A stretch of DNA of 64,000 bases, from NCBI GenBank assembly GCA_014529385.2, contig CM043947.1:101357811-101421810 (forward strand). The letters run 5' to 3'. Shown piece by piece: positions 41,554 through 53,535 of the stretch. The notes under the pieces were generated by a model. That model made no database searches. It was given only the letters and a program-made list of their open reading frames with translations, and was not told where the DNA came from. The DNA comes from Adiantum capillus-veneris. Taxonomy: Eukaryota > Streptophyta > Polypodiopsida > Polypodiales > Pteridaceae. The translations under genes and the position numbers were made by a program. How positions within the stretch are numbered: position 1 is the stretch's first letter; each line of letters opens with the position of its first letter.

Positions 41554-42620
41554 TCACATTGCATCATTTTGGTCCTCATCCATAGGCAAGGCCACCCCTA
41601 CCTGGTCTTCATCAAGAATACCATCTTGTATCATTCCCTTGTCTTCACACATGTCCACCGTAGCTTCAAGCACTTGCAAAAGACTGAACTCTTCATAACT
41701 TGACTGGGTTGACTCTGTCTCCCAGCTCGTATCTCCCTTTGTAGAGCTACAATCACTCAGCAAATCCTTGTCCTTTGTCTCAAGCTCAAGAATTTTCTCT
41801 AGCTTCATAGCTTTGGCTTCATTTGCAAACCATACTTTGTGATCTCAAGTATTCCTCAATGGAGACTTAACAACCATACCTTGATTTGACAGCACTTCCC
41901 TTGCTTGATTTGGAACCGTCTTCACCTCTTGCACAATTGGAGCCTCTCTCATCGGTAATCATAGCATGGGAACAACCCCATCTTTCTACATCCACTACAC
42001 CCTTAGCTCTTATTGTACATGAACCTCCCTTTGTATCACTTTTAGCTTGACTCTCACTGCTTCAATCTGCCTTGGCATCACGACATTTGGCAAACCCTGC
42101 CTCGCCTACAATTTCTTCAATATCTTTTTGGTCCGCCCTTCTGAAAGAGCCACCACTTTGTCATATGACCTCGGACCATCAACCTCCACCTTATCTCGCA
42201 CTTCTTCATGCAAGCATTCCAAAAAAATTCTCATCTCTAGAAAATCCACATTTTTGGGAGAAATTACCTCAATCAGTTTTGCCCAAAGGGCTTCAAACTC
42301 CCATGTGAATGCTTTAAAATTTGCTTCCAACTCTGCTTCAAGCCATCCAACTTTCTCTCTACCTTCTTGAGCCGCATGTCTGCTACAAACTTGCTTTGAA
42401 AAGACTCTTCCAACACTTCATGATCGGTCTTTAGTTTGCTAGGTAGTTCGTTGAACCACCGCTTTGCTTTTCCGCGTACCATGATTGGGAAAACTCGCAC
42501 CACATGGTCTTCTTTCACCACGCCACTTTCCTGCAGAAACAATCCATAGTCTTGTAGCCATACCTCCACGTCTTCAACATTGTAAAGATAGGAAATCCCA
42601 ACCACACCATGCTAGAAACA
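41554..42620 (-). pseudogene. F gag and acidic tail
   Basis: Frame 42273-42605 reads EDVEVWLQDYGLFLQESGV and VRGKAKRWFNELPSKLKTDHEVLEESF, matching G gag (EDAETWLQDYGLFVVESGL). Frame 42106-42330 continues with EEVRDKVEVDGPRSYDKVVALSEGRTKKILKK. Frame 41554-41808 has KLEKILELETKDKD and SWETESTQSSYEEFSLL (G: KLENIPELETKEET; SWETESSQSRYDESELL). Several shifts break it. The second accessory part known from G and H is missing, which makes F the shortest of the three. Confidence 0.75.
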
Positions 42621-42694
42621 CCTGCTCTTCAAATCTCATACCTTCAACATTGGCAAACCCGCCACGTTAACTTTCACCAAGAGCATCAACACGC

Positions 42695-42712
42695 TCCTTA
42701 GTGGGGAAACCA
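42695..42712 (-). promoter_or_regulatory. Primer-binding site of F (altered)
   Basis: The minus strand reads TGGTTTCCCCACTAAGGA, three changes from the TGGTGCCCCCACTGAGGA site of G, five bases after the LTR end. Confidence 0.6.
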
Positions 42713-42717
42713 GAAGA

Positions 42718-44797
42718 TGGGAAGGGGAAAAGGGAAACACGTCCAAATCATAGTCAACACATCTCTCTATAGCCAGGATATACACAACACCCCTAACCAC
42801 TAGAGTACACCTTCAAAACTCACACAACACATAACCAAACCACCATTTTCACACCACCGTATGCACACACTCTATACGAAAACATAAAAAGATCCCAAGC
42901 ATCTTGTACAACTTGATTCACGGTTGCCACCACACACAACCTCTCTCAATCCCTTTGTGTACAATAGACCATCGGGGGACACAGTTGGCAACACTTGCTC
43001 AAAAGCACACGCACACAACAAAGAAGAGAATGGGCAAGGGGAAATCAACACAAATTATAGCAACAATGATGGCTTCACTTTTCAAAACATGACCAATTAC
43101 ACAAGATAACTCCAAGCCAGCACACCCTCGGTGAGCACAAAACATCAATCGACAAACTTGCACATCCACATTAGCACTAACACTCCATAGTAGCTTCTCG
43201 GAAATACAACCCTTGGTGCTCCGTGTTCCATTGCCTCCGAAAAGAGCCTTCCAAAAAAGAACCCTCTCCCCTGCGTGAACACCCCCTCTTATAGGGCCTC
43301 TACAAATCATAAAAAATGAAAAAGTGGTGTTTACTGGATCATGCAGGCAACTCAAGTCTCTCTTGGAATTTTTTGTGCATTGCATCCAAGTGTCCTTCCA
43401 ATTTTTAGTATACCCACTGCATGGCATGACAGCTCAGCCACTTCCATCTCTTAACTTTGCATGGGGATGGCCCGTTAGGGTCCACCTTGGTACTTTCTCT
43501 CCCACACTATATGTGAATGTCCCCCTGGATTTAATATCGTTATCCTCCTCATGTCTGACCCCTAGGGGCAAGGACGGCACGATCGTTGCTCCCCAAGGCT
43601 TCAAAAGTGTTTGGCCATGTGCGTGGAACTAGTCCCTTACAAGGCACCACATCATCACTGCCCCACAAGCCACCGCCCTCCGGAGGTCAACCATTTCCAC
43701 CACCGTATATTGCCAACGGTGCCAAAACCGCTATCATCTCCCGCCCGCAGTGCTGCACAGAGCCGCCACTCGTCGGGCACCATAGCTCAGAGCTCACCAT
43801 GCTCATGCCTCCCATTGTGATGTTGAAGTGCCTCCCATGGTGCACTATAAATACCACACTACACCCGACTGGAGCACCCCATGTGGGTTCTTTGCACCTG
43901 CCACATGTCACTCATAGGCTCTCTTCCCCTCCAAGCTTGAAAAAATTCACCAAAACCCCCCAATTAAATTTAGAAAATACTTTTTTTGCCCTCCTTGGGT
44001 GCTCTACCCTTCATTGCTTGAGAATCCAATGACTGAGCTGTAAACTCCTCATGAAAGCCCTATTTTTTGGCCTTAGAGAGAACCAATCCCACTGCATTCC
44101 AACCTCGGTGTGGCCTCAAATGACAAGCATCAAAATGGGGAAAAACACTAGATCACCTACGTTGACACGATCGTCATATTTCAACCTACAATAACTTCAC
44201 GCTCTGAGCTCCAATCGACATGCAGTTCCCTCCTATTAACTCCATATGCTGCATAACACAATCTAGAACCTATTTGAGCCTCAAAAAACACTAGATTGCA
44301 CGTTCTCCAAAGCAGTCAATGTGGCCCAGAATCGGCCCCTATGGCTGATATCTTTCTCATCTTGGCTCTGATTGCTAATCTGAAAAGACCAATAGGCTCC
44401 ATAAATCAAGCACTACACACCCATAGCTCCGAACTGGCACAGACTACATGGCATCATTTGCCCTGTTCGGCTATAATCTGCAATCATCTCTAACTTCAAA
44501 GCTCTATATCTTGCACTCTATAGCTCTGTTTGACAAGCCGTATGGACCGGTTTGTAGATCACTTTAAGCTCTTCATATCCAAGCAAAAGAATTGCACCGT
44601 GAACCACTTTCATCCTCCACCAAAACTGGCCCTTTTTGGAGTCCGTCTTGGCCTAAAAACCACATAAAGCATACATATCAGCTGCTACCTATCTACCCAA
44701 ACTCTTTGTAGCTGCTTTATCTCTTTCCCATGCAACTACTATCCTGTACATACCTACTAGTACCATATTCTATTAGACACACTTTGGGTGCACCAAC
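42718..44797 (-). repeat. 5-prime LTR of F
   Basis: About 2.08 kb; plus-strand ends TGGGAAGGGG and GGTGCACCAA. The length agrees with the G LTR. The frame 43586-44032 is Pro/His-rich low-information LTR sequence and not a gene. Confidence 0.75.
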
Positions 44798-45735
44798 GGT
44801 AATCAAATACACTAAAATAAGTGTGATGAGCCCTACATAGGAGAGTTTTCACAGCACAAGAGATTGTATTCTTTTACATACATTGAAGGGAGAGATACCC
44901 ACATAATCATGCTTGATAAGTATGGACGTAATTACTTGACGGTAGATAAGATAGAACTTGAGAGGTATATATATTTTGGAGGTCCACTCCATCAATATTA
45001 TATCACTCCTAATACACTCAAACCTATTGTGTCAGAGACAAGACCAAAGAGAAGAGGATTAACTCTAGAAAATCACGAATTGATGAGTCAATGATCCAAC
45101 AATAGTTTTTAGTTCTTAGACGAAATGGAACCTTGGGTTCTAGGGCTCCAATGACTACACATAGGGGCAATGAAGCTCCTAGCATGTTATATTCAATGAG
45201 AGATCCAAAATTACCTTGGCAATAGCGAGAGATATGAGTTTTGAGGAGAAAGTCATAGAAAGAAATCCATTTAGAGTTCCTAGTGGGGGTTATGAGACTA
45301 GAGATATCCTAGTAGGAGAGTGAGAACAAAACAGGTTGTGGAGTTCCACGCGTACTATGAAGGGTTTGGGCTGACATTGGAAGAAAGAACTTTGACGTGG
45401 TTCTAACCTTTGAAAAAAGGATATTTTCCAAACATAAAGCAACTTCTACGTGAATTTCTTGAAGAATTCTCTAAAAGGGAAATCAAGCATAATTTTGTTT
45501 CCTAAATCTATGCTTTCAAGTAAAAAGAGAATAAAAGTTGAAGGAAGTTTCACTTCACTTCATACAACACATAGAGATGTTTCCCGTGAGAGAGTTACCA
45601 CAAGATGAAAGACTATCAATTCTTTTTATGAAAGGCTTGAGGAATGAGACTCTCAAGAAGGACCTGAATTTGAAAACATGCACCACATTTGAGCAAGTCA
45701 CTATACAATCTATATATCTAGTTTAAAGTTGTAAG
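44798..45735 (+). pseudogene. Element E gag, continuation
   Basis: Directly after F: CDEPYIGEF, RLYSFTYIEG, LDKYGRNYLTVDKIELERY and YFGGPLHQYYITP, as in B. Then, with shifts, FHAYYEGFGLTLEERTLTWF, IKHNFVS, and the open stretch 45538-45726 LPQDERLSILFMKGLRNETL, LKTCTTFEQVTIQSIYLV. Similarity stops at about 45735, before the zinc knuckles, so E is truncated. Confidence 0.85.
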
Positions 45736-46267
45736 GCCTACATTTGTCATAAAATCTAGTATCTAACCGATCCAAATGATTTTCTCATATTAAACTAATC
45801 ACTTAATGTGGGAGAATAAACAGAAACAAGGGTTAAGATATAGACATGTGCTTAAAGATTTATCTCAACACGGGGCCAATTGTAAAGGGGTTCATGAGAG
45901 ATGGTCTATCAAAGAGCAAGGCTAACCAATGGATCATAAGACCTAAGGGTTAGCTTCATTAGTGTAAAAGTCCTTTGACCTTAGATAAAGCTAGGGCTGA
46001 GCTTGAGGTGGGAACCCAACCCAAGCTCGAGGTGCTTGTCCTGTTGGAGGTGCTTGTCTTGCTTGAGGTACTTGTCGTTCTTGATTAAGGTACTTGAGGT
46101 GCTTGTCCTGCTGGATGACTAAGGTGCTTGAGGTGCTTTGTTGTGCTTGCTTGAGATGCTTATGGGAACACCCCCAAGCTAGGAGTGCTTTGTCATGCTT
46201 GATGAGTAAGGTTCTTGAGCACCAAAAGTCGATTCCAATCCCTACATAAGAGGGGGCGAGTCCATAT
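45736..46267. other. Unassigned stretch with a short tandem repeat
   Basis: About 530 bp between the end of E and the D2 LTR. Apart from the minisatellite at 46014-46210, nothing is recognised. Confidence 0.4.
46014..46210. repeat. Degenerate minisatellite, unit near GAGGTGCTTGTC
   Basis: Several irregular copies of TTGAGGTGCTTGTC and variants (GAGGTACTTGTC, GAGGTGCTTTGT, GAGATGCTTATG) at 12-40 bp steps. Confidence 0.7.
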
Positions 46268-46392
46268 TGTAGGGGCTAGTGAGAGAATACAAATGTTAGG
46301 AAATATGACGTAGCTAAGTAGATAATTGAGTAGATTACTTAATGGAGAGAGATAATTTTCACACACAAGAGATTATAGATTATAGATTATAG

Positions 46393-46453
<61 letters not shown>

Positions 46454-47074
46454 CACAATATACGTGGTTCACCCAATGTGGGCTACATCCACGAAAAAGC
46501 AGCCACTCAATGGCTTTAGTACTTCAAAACAAGAAGTGATTACAAAGGGATTAAACCCTTTTGAAGCTTCCACCTTGCTTCACTCTCACCACCTCACACC
46601 CACCTTGTTGCATCAACTTCACACTATGAAATGTGTGTAGAAATGGCCTCCTTTCATAGGCCAAAAGGGTTGCCCTCTCTCATGAGAGGCAGCCATGTGT
46701 AGCCGCCCTTGTGTAGACAAGTCCAAATCGGACCCTCCAATCCACCCATGTGTGGCCGTCCTTGAGAAGACAAATCCGCTTTTGAATTCACCACCGACCA
46801 TTGAATTCGGCCATCAAGCCATTGACTTCCGACCACCGGCCATCGGCCACCTGCCAACCAGCCAACCGATCGGTCGTTTTTCAACCACTTTCTAACCGTC
46901 GTCTGGCCATAATATTCCGGTGAAAAGGAATATTCCAATTGGCCATGAAAATATTGGTTTCTGGCGAGTGATTTTTCTTCATGCATGATGGATTCTCCTC
47001 ATAATGGGGGCCTTACAAATGTGCGTTTTTACCACAAAAAATTACAAGGGTTAAATCAGGCTCCATACGTAGCA
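46268..47074 (-). repeat. D2: 3-prime LTR of a Ty1/copia element
   Basis: About 807 bp from TGCTACGTATGGAGC (minus strand) to GCCCCTACA. It is preceded by AAGCGGGAGAT, the polypurine tract form typical of plant copia elements (GGGAGATTG). A GA/CT microsatellite of 54 bases is at 46396-46449. It is the inverted partner of D1. Confidence 0.8.
46396..46449. repeat. (GA)n microsatellite in D2 LTR
   Basis: Uninterrupted GA repeat, 54 bases. Confidence 0.98.
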
Positions 47075-47134
47075 ATCTCCCGCTTGGAAACTGATCTCCA
47101 AACCAAACTTGTGACTTCTTTTCATCCTAGCTTC

Positions 47135-47456
47135 TTATCCTTGAATGCCTATTGAAGATGAGAAAAATCTCAACTTCTCCTTGTTGACCACCTTTGTAAA
47201 CATGTCAACAGGATTTTCACTTGTATACACCTTTTCTAGCTTTAGTTGTCCCTCTTCCAAAAGAGTGTGTATGAAGTGATATCTCACCTCAGTGAGCTTT
47301 GTCCTTGAATGAAAGGTTGAGTTCTTTTTAAGATGGATAGCACTTTGGCTATCACTGTACAAAACACAATTGTCTTGTTTGAAACCAAGCTCTTCTAAGA
47401 ATCTCTGAAGCCACATAATTTCTTTGCTTGCCTCCATCATTGCTACATACTCTACT
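47135..47456 (-). pseudogene. pol: Ty1/copia RNase H, C-terminal part (D2)
   Basis: Reads MMEASKEIMWLQRFLEELGF, YSDSQSAIHLKKNSTFHSRTK, VRYHFIHTLLEEG, LEKVYTSENPVDMFTKVV. This is the standard end of copia pol (DSQSAIHLAKNP-FHSRTKHI-VRYHF; NPADMLTK). The upstream bases still encode VEYVA but are cut at 47456 by the G LTR. The 3-prime end runs into the polypurine tract and LTR. Confidence 0.9.
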
Positions 47457-48695
47457 TAGTTGGTGTAGCCAAATTTGGTGTGAGATAGGAGATGGTCTTA
47501 ACCAAGCAAAGGGTGCAGTCAAGTACAGTGCAGAAGGCTAGGGCAGGTACCAAGGCCCTAGGCAGCCCAAGGATAGCGGAGGTGTATGCTCGAAGTCGTT
47601 TTTTAGGCCAAAGGTGTGCTGCAAAGAGCTAAGAAGGTCGGTGGCCTTCTGTGCCCGAGATGTGGGTTTTATGTGATAGAATGTGATCTTCAGTGCGCTT
47701 TCAAATCCGGTCCAGACAGCTCACCAAACGGAGCCCTAGTGCTCAAGATATTGCAATTTAAAGGAAGAGTATGTAGCAGATCCCCGACGGACAGGGCAGC
47801 TCGGGACAGGTGACCCGGGTTGGTGTCATTGCATAAATGTATAGAGCTCAAGTTATGGAGCATGCATGTCTTTTCGGAATGCAAATAAAAGCTGTGGATA
47901 GAAAGTTATGGCCGTTAGAATATTTTCATGGGGCCGGGTCTACGCCTAGTTGGCCGCATTGGAGGATGAGCCATCCAGCATCTTCTCGGCCTCGCCAAAG
48001 TTCTTGGAGGCAGTGTACATCCCGCACGTGATTCCGATCCTTGAGCACCAAGTTACGGCTTGGGAAAACCTAAGTTAGTTGAAGATGAAGTATTGGCAGA
48101 TGTTTTTTCACTTTTTGTTGCGGCCTCAAATCGCGAGCCCGGGGACTCAGAGTGCAATGAACACGGGGAAATTTGAAGTTGAGAACCGGCTCAATCTGTC
48201 GGGTTAGACGGCTAGTGCATAGGCCAACTGGGTAGGACACCCCAGATTACCCAATACAAGAAAAAAAAGGGGGGTTTCCAAGTTTAAAAGGTGAGTTTTT
48301 TGAGGCCTTGAAGGCCTCTCAAGCGAAGGACTGCCATGTGGCACCGGGACAAATCCCGTATGCGGAAAACGGGCCGAATTCCTTGAAGGTTATATACTGG
48401 AGCGCAATCTTCATTGGAGGTATGTGAAGCTAGGGAGTGAGCTCCCGTTGTCTTGGCTATGGCGCAGGTGAGGGCGGCTGTGTTGGACCGTGGCGGTTTT
48501 GGAGATAGGGTGCACGGTGGTGTGCCCGTGGGTGAGGAGAGTGGGTCGGCGGCCATCCAGTGATGACATGGCATGTCCGCCCAGCACGGGCAATTCCCAC
48601 GGCCCTTGGGCCTTTTTGAAGGGACACCCCCCCCACCAATAGCGACCTCGCTATTGCAAATAGAGGAGGGAAGTCCCACAACAAAGTAAGGGAGC

Positions 48696-48698
<3 letters not shown>

Positions 48699-48784
<86 letters not shown>
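48699..48784. repeat. (AG)n microsatellite in G 5-prime LTR
   Basis: 86 bases of uninterrupted AG. The corresponding tract in the 3-prime LTR (60327-60454) is about 128 bases. Confidence 0.98.
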
Positions 48785-48787
<3 letters not shown>

Positions 48788-49015
48788 GAGGGCGGACAAG
48801 TGTGTGAAGCTAAGCCAAGGCCTGCCAAAATGAAGGCCAAGCGGACAAACCAAAGCTAAAGGTTGAAGCCAAGCCAAGTGAAAGGGTAAAAATGAAGGGC
48901 AAGGCCAAAGGGAGCAAAGGAGTAGTGACAAGGAGTCCACCCAAAAGGGGTAAAATTGAAGGTGGAGAAAATAAAAAAATAAAAAGGCTAGGGGGCAATA
49001 GCGACATCGCTAATA

Positions 49016-49038
49016 CCCCCCCCCCCCCCCCCCCCCCC
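49016..49038. repeat. Poly-C run in G 5-prime LTR
   Basis: 23 consecutive C after GACATCGCTAATA. The other LTR has 28 C at the same place. Confidence 0.95.
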
Positions 49039-49497
49039 AAGTGCAAAGATTAAAGAAGAGACAGATAGAGCAAGGCGGTGCCCCCTATCCCAAAAATACC
49101 AAAAATGGGTGCCCCATGGTCCAATTAGAGAGCAATTTCCCAAATTGAACGGCCCCGTATAAAAGTTAAAAATGAATCAAATGAGGGGCTTTTTTTTGGC
49201 TTTTGGAGGTCGTTTGAAGCTTGCAAAGGGGAGCTTTTGGACAGAGAAGTGTTCTTGTCAAAGCCCTTTGTATTTTCTTGTGTAAATGGCCATGGTGATG
49301 GTAGTGTGAGTCTTTACAGGTGCTTTGTGGAGTGCAATCGAGCCGTTGTTGCCTTGTCTCACTGTTGTTTCCCCTTCGCCCCTTCTCTTTCTCCTACTTT
49401 CATGGTTCTCCTCGGTGCCGACTGTGTGGAAGTGTGTGCCCCCCTGGACCGACAGTGTTTTGAATGAGAGAGTGAGATTGAGTGGCTGTGTGCGTGT

Positions 49498-51059
49498 TGA
49501 GAGGGGGAAGCGAAAAAATAGACCCAGTGGCCTCTACACCAAGACTATGCACAATGGCCTCATCATGGGGGATACACAATAGGGGCACCACCTAGCAAGA
49601 TATGCGGCTAGGACGCATACATATACACAATGAAAAAGGCCATGGAAAACAATTTCAAGATCCATGCGCAAATGTGGAATGGGGTGGTCAGAGAATAAGG
49701 TGAGAGGAGTGGTGAATTAGTGAGAATGGGCTCGCTACTCGTGCATGTAGTAAGGAAGATAATGAGGTCGGGGAAACTTGCGAGTATGCTCACTTCTCAT
49801 ACAAGAGGTGGCGAATCCACACACCTCAAGATGGAAGTATCAAGATGATAGGAATATGAGAGGGAAAGAGAGAGAGAGTGTGTGTGTGTGTATGGTGGCA
49901 AATCTGCACACCTTAACATAAGCAGAAAAAAAATGGCAAGGAACAAGCATATACCATACTCACAATGAGATGTATCCAAAGCGACACAAGGTATGGCACC
50001 AAGATGGAGTGTGTTGATTGCTTGCAAAAGATGAATACAATAGGTAGCGTATAGCAAGAAGATGAGAAGGGAACAAGATCGTAGGAGGCATAATGGAGAG
50101 ATGGGAGTTGATGGCGAGGAATATCATGAGTGTGTCCACCCTTCTTCTTCTTCAAAATTTTGCCTTCATCCCTTAATTACAAGTGATGTGGAGGTGTGGT
50201 GCTCATCTTTTGTGCATGGTGATGGTGATGGTGTTGTGATTATGTGATTAGGGTTCATGCTACAAGCATGTAGCACAAAAGTGTGTATGGATAGGTATGT
50301 GTGTGTGTGTGTGTGTATCTCACCCCCCAAGTGAGCTCTCATGGCCTTCTTATATAGGGAAGGAGGGGAGGATTTAGCAATATTTCTAATTGAGGTGAGT
50401 GTCCCACTCTGGTGACTAGGAAAATGGGGTGCATGTGACTGTGGCTCCCATCTTGTCTCCTCATTATTTAAAATACCAGAGTCAATAGAGAGTGAAGAAG
50501 AGAGAATGTGGGTAGGATGTAGAGGATAGGAGATATTTACAATAGTCTAGCTTTGGCTAGACATAAGCTTATTGGGGAGAGAAGAGAGAGGTAAAAAATT
50601 TACAAGAGAGGTTGTCGAAGGTGGATAGTTGTTGGTAAGGATGGATCCTCCAAAAATGGTGATAGAATCACTCTAGACTTTCCAAGACCTCATTAAAAGA
50701 GCCTTGTCTCTTGTAATCATGCTTGAAGACTTGGAGAATCATAGCCATTCCAGAGGGAAGAAAATTGGGGATGGCCTGTGTCACCATTACACGAGAAAAC
50801 TGGGGTCCACCACAAAAATCATAGCTCCGCGTTCATAACTCCAAAAAATTCTGAAAAAAATTGAGCTAAAAGTTGAGATCACGAGCTACATCTTTCATGT
50901 TGAACGCTCCTTCAGATTCGGGGTTCTTCTCTACTTAAAAAATTCAGCCAAATAATGTATTTTTTGTGGCTGCAAAGGTCTTTTGGTGGTCCCCTTTGAG
51001 TGGACTTCTCTCTTGCCTTCAAGTGTAAGCTCCTTCATATGTATGAAAACATGACCTCA
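49498..51059 (-). repeat. 3-prime LTR of K
   Basis: 1,562 bp. Contains a TG repeat (about 49877-49892), a second TG run near 50297-50315, and the minus-strand TATA-like CTATATAAG at about 50350-50357. Confidence 0.92.
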
Positions 51060-51075
51060 TTAGCCCTCCCCCTAA
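51060..51075 (-). promoter_or_regulatory. Polypurine tract of K
   Basis: The minus strand reads TTAGGGGGAGGGCTAA directly before the LTR start TGAGGTCATG. Confidence 0.75.
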
Positions 51076-51267
51076 GGCTAGAGGTATTCATGCCTCTAGC
51101 TCTTTACTTGAGCATGTTGAAATAGAGTAGGATTTCTCCTTGGTGGCTGGTAGATCCTTGTAGGGAATAATGGATCCCTTGGAAGCATGAGGATCCCCAA
51201 AGTTCTTTTCGGTGTCCACCTCGGTCCCACACTAAGCGTAAATCCATTGTATGCAATAATGCCCTCT

Positions 51268-52057
51268 TCAAAAGATCACACTTATAATGATTCTTGAGTC
51301 CACAAGCTGCACAAGAATTAACTCTTTCATAAGTGATAGAAGGTATGGAAAGAACTTGATCAGTCCTTGAAAGTATTCCAAAGCGGGACCATGCATGTCT
51401 TCCTCATCCAAACACATAGCCAAAAGGGAGTAAGAAACCATAATCCTCATATCTTACTTGTTGTCCTTGTTCATGCCAAATTGATAGAGACCTGTTGCCC
51501 ACATGGATAGATTGCATGGTTGATGCCTGTTGCAGAAGAGATCCCACCATGTACAAAAGATAAAATGCAAACCACATTTTGAAAAATGACTCCATGTTAC
51601 CACTAGTATGCAAAACCATTCTTCCTTGATTGGTGTGTCCTAGATTGATTCCACTGGTTGTTGATGTCAATCCTTCCATTCTTGTCGCAACCCAACTTAA
51701 AGAGCTTCCCAAATTAATGTTACACACAATGTTCACAATTAGAAAGGAAAACCTAAAGTGCCAGTAGACCTCAATTGCATTTCTCTGCATGAGTCTTTCT
51801 CTAGAAAGGACTTGCCAAGTGGTCGTCAATATAACTTTTGGTCGTCTTCCACCAATCTCTTGCCATAGGGGTAGTTGAAGTGTCTTCACCACTTTCACCT
51901 GTGGTTGAAAATTTGAAGGGTCCACCTTGTTGTGGTTGAATGTGAGGCCCATTACCTCAATGGAGCTATCACTTCCTTCACTCCCTGTTGACTCCTCCTC
52001 TGAAGTGGTTGAAGAGTCACCACTAGAAAACTTATCCATAGAGGTTTCTAGATCCAT
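51268..52057 (-). pseudogene. K unassigned ORF downstream of protease
   Basis: A 217-codon frame (51404-52057) begins with an acidic Ser/Glu-rich stretch (SSTTSEEESTGSEGSDSS), followed by two hydrophobic segments (FSFLIVNIVCNI and MWFAFYLLYMVGSLL). A shorter overlapping frame (51268-51450) may continue it after a shift. It is not RT or integrase. Position after pro and hydrophobic segments would allow an envelope-like remnant, but there is no positive evidence. Confidence that it was ever translated is low. Confidence 0.35.
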
Positions 52058-52059
52058 GT

Positions 52060-53535
52060 CGCGTTGTTGACCTATCTCATGTCGTAAAGTATTGGCCTCC
52101 CATTTGCATCCTTCATCTGGATTATGCCGGTGTCCTAGTCTTGCTTAGCTCTCATAGCCATAAGCCAAGGCCTCCCTAGAATGATAGGATAGCCCTCCCC
52201 TTTGTGTGGCATGACAAAGATGTCCACATCTACCTCGGTGTTGAATGCCTTTATCCTAATTGCATTTATGACACCAACACATTGAACTTTTAAATTATTT
52301 TCCATTTTGGCTCGGCATGGTGCCGGCCGACTCACCTCTAAAACCAAACGGTGCATCAGTTTTTCACTCATGATGCATATTTGTGCGCCACCATCGATGT
52401 AGATATTGGAGATGTGTTGCCCTTTGATGTAAGCATCCATCACTGGTAATATGTCATCTAGATTCCTCCCAAAGATAGCCCCAGCTATCTTTGGCTTTGA
52501 TCGTCTCGTGCTAACCATCTTTGTCCATTGTCTCCTTACCCTAGGTGCTAGGTGGAGTAACTGGGGCCAGGTGATTCTTGGGCCCTGCACAGAAACATCT
52601 TGAACCAAATCATATGGTTTAGAACATTCACCCAAAGAGAAATCTACAATGTCAATTTTACGTCGTGACTTGGACGGCTTTTTGCTAGATTCCCCTTTAG
52701 TCTTCATCTTTTCTTCCTTTTGGGAAGATTCACCATGCCTAGTGCGTTTTACCCCTATGGCATCTACTCCTTTAACCTTGGTCTTATCCTCCTCCACTTT
52801 CTCCTTTCCTTTACCTTCAAGACTGATGACGCTTATTGTTTGATTGCCAACTGGTGGTGGGGGTAAGGGTGGAATGAGAGGTTGTGGTGGTGGTGGTGGT
52901 TGTGGTTGAATGGGTGGTTGTAGGATTTGCACGGGTGGTGCTTGTTGTGGTGCCCTCGGTGGTGGTGGTCTTGCTCTCGATGGTGAAACCTGGTTTTGCC
53001 TGGCTCCTCTGTTGAAATTCTGCTTCCTTGGGTGTGGACAGTAGTACATGCCATGACCATCCTCCCCACAATTGTAGCAGTGGTATTCTTGGTTTTGCCT
53101 TCGTTGTCCTCTTCCTTGATCTTGGTTGCGATTGTGTGCATGCCCTTGTTGTATCAAATGGACTGAGAGATTCTCAAGTTGATTGGTGATTCGATTGAGC
53201 AGGTCTTGCTGATCTTCAATTGGTTCTTGTGGTTGAATCCTCTGGGTGGCTGTTGTAGGTGGTGCTAGAGGTGGTCGGGTCCTAACGGCTTCCTCTTCAT
53301 CGATATTCCTGGCTTGTAGGTGCAACTTCTTGTCTTTAAGGTGGGCCACTTCAACTGCTAGCTCATACGTAGCAGGAAACCTTCCCTTCACCTTCTCTTT
53401 AAGAGTTGGCCATAACCCAGCCACAAACCGATCTTTTTTTAGGAAATCAGGTGCCCCCTCATCCTCTCTTAGCGATGCAACCCATCGCCCCCATAAATCT
53501 ACAAACTTTGACTCGTATGATGCGTATTCTAGCAT
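52060..53535 (-). pseudogene. K gag C-terminal half, zinc knuckle and protease
   Basis: Frame 52135-53535: gag text SYESKFVDLWGRWVASL and FVAGLWPTLKEKVKGRFPATY, zinc knuckle CYNCGEDGHGMYYC (standard CX2CX4HX4C), a Pro/Gln-rich linker, then protease YIDGGAQICIMSEKL and IILGRPWLMAMRAKQD. The frame ends at a TAG where related proteins have Trp (AKQDWDTG-IQMKD), and the next codons DTGIIQMKDANGRPILYDMR continue that text. The catalytic triplet is DGG instead of DSG/DTG. Confidence 0.85.

Larger units (their letters stand above)
40224..44797 (-). mobile_element. Element F: gag-only LTR retrotransposon in E gag
   Basis: It is flanked by the target duplication GGTA (40220-40223 and 44798-44801). 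The 5-prime LTR (minus sense) is 42718-44797 and the 3-prime LTR 40224 to about 41446. The interior is only about 1.3 kb and encodes gag and an acidic tail related to G. No protease or pol. Removing F restores the E reading KYNNG-NQIH. Confidence 0.85.
47457..49497 (+). repeat. 5-prime LTR of G, first part
   Basis: Starts TTGGTGTAGCC and aligns with the 3-prime LTR from 59017 on. Contains an (AG)n tract at 48699-48784 and a run of 23 C at 49016-49038. It continues after K at 56776. Confidence 0.8.

Noticed and set aside
43586-44032. Pro/His-rich frames in the F LTR
   Set aside because: Non-coding LTR sequence; no counterpart in related elements.
48284-48940. Long frames through the AG tracts (48284-48940, 60016-60516, 60058-60483)
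   Set aside because: Composition is Ser-Leu or Arg-Glu repeats produced by the dinucleotide tract within the G LTRs.
51404-52057. K hydrophobic ORF as an envelope gene
   Set aside because: There is no signal peptide, cleavage site or conserved pattern; two hydrophobic segments alone are not enough.
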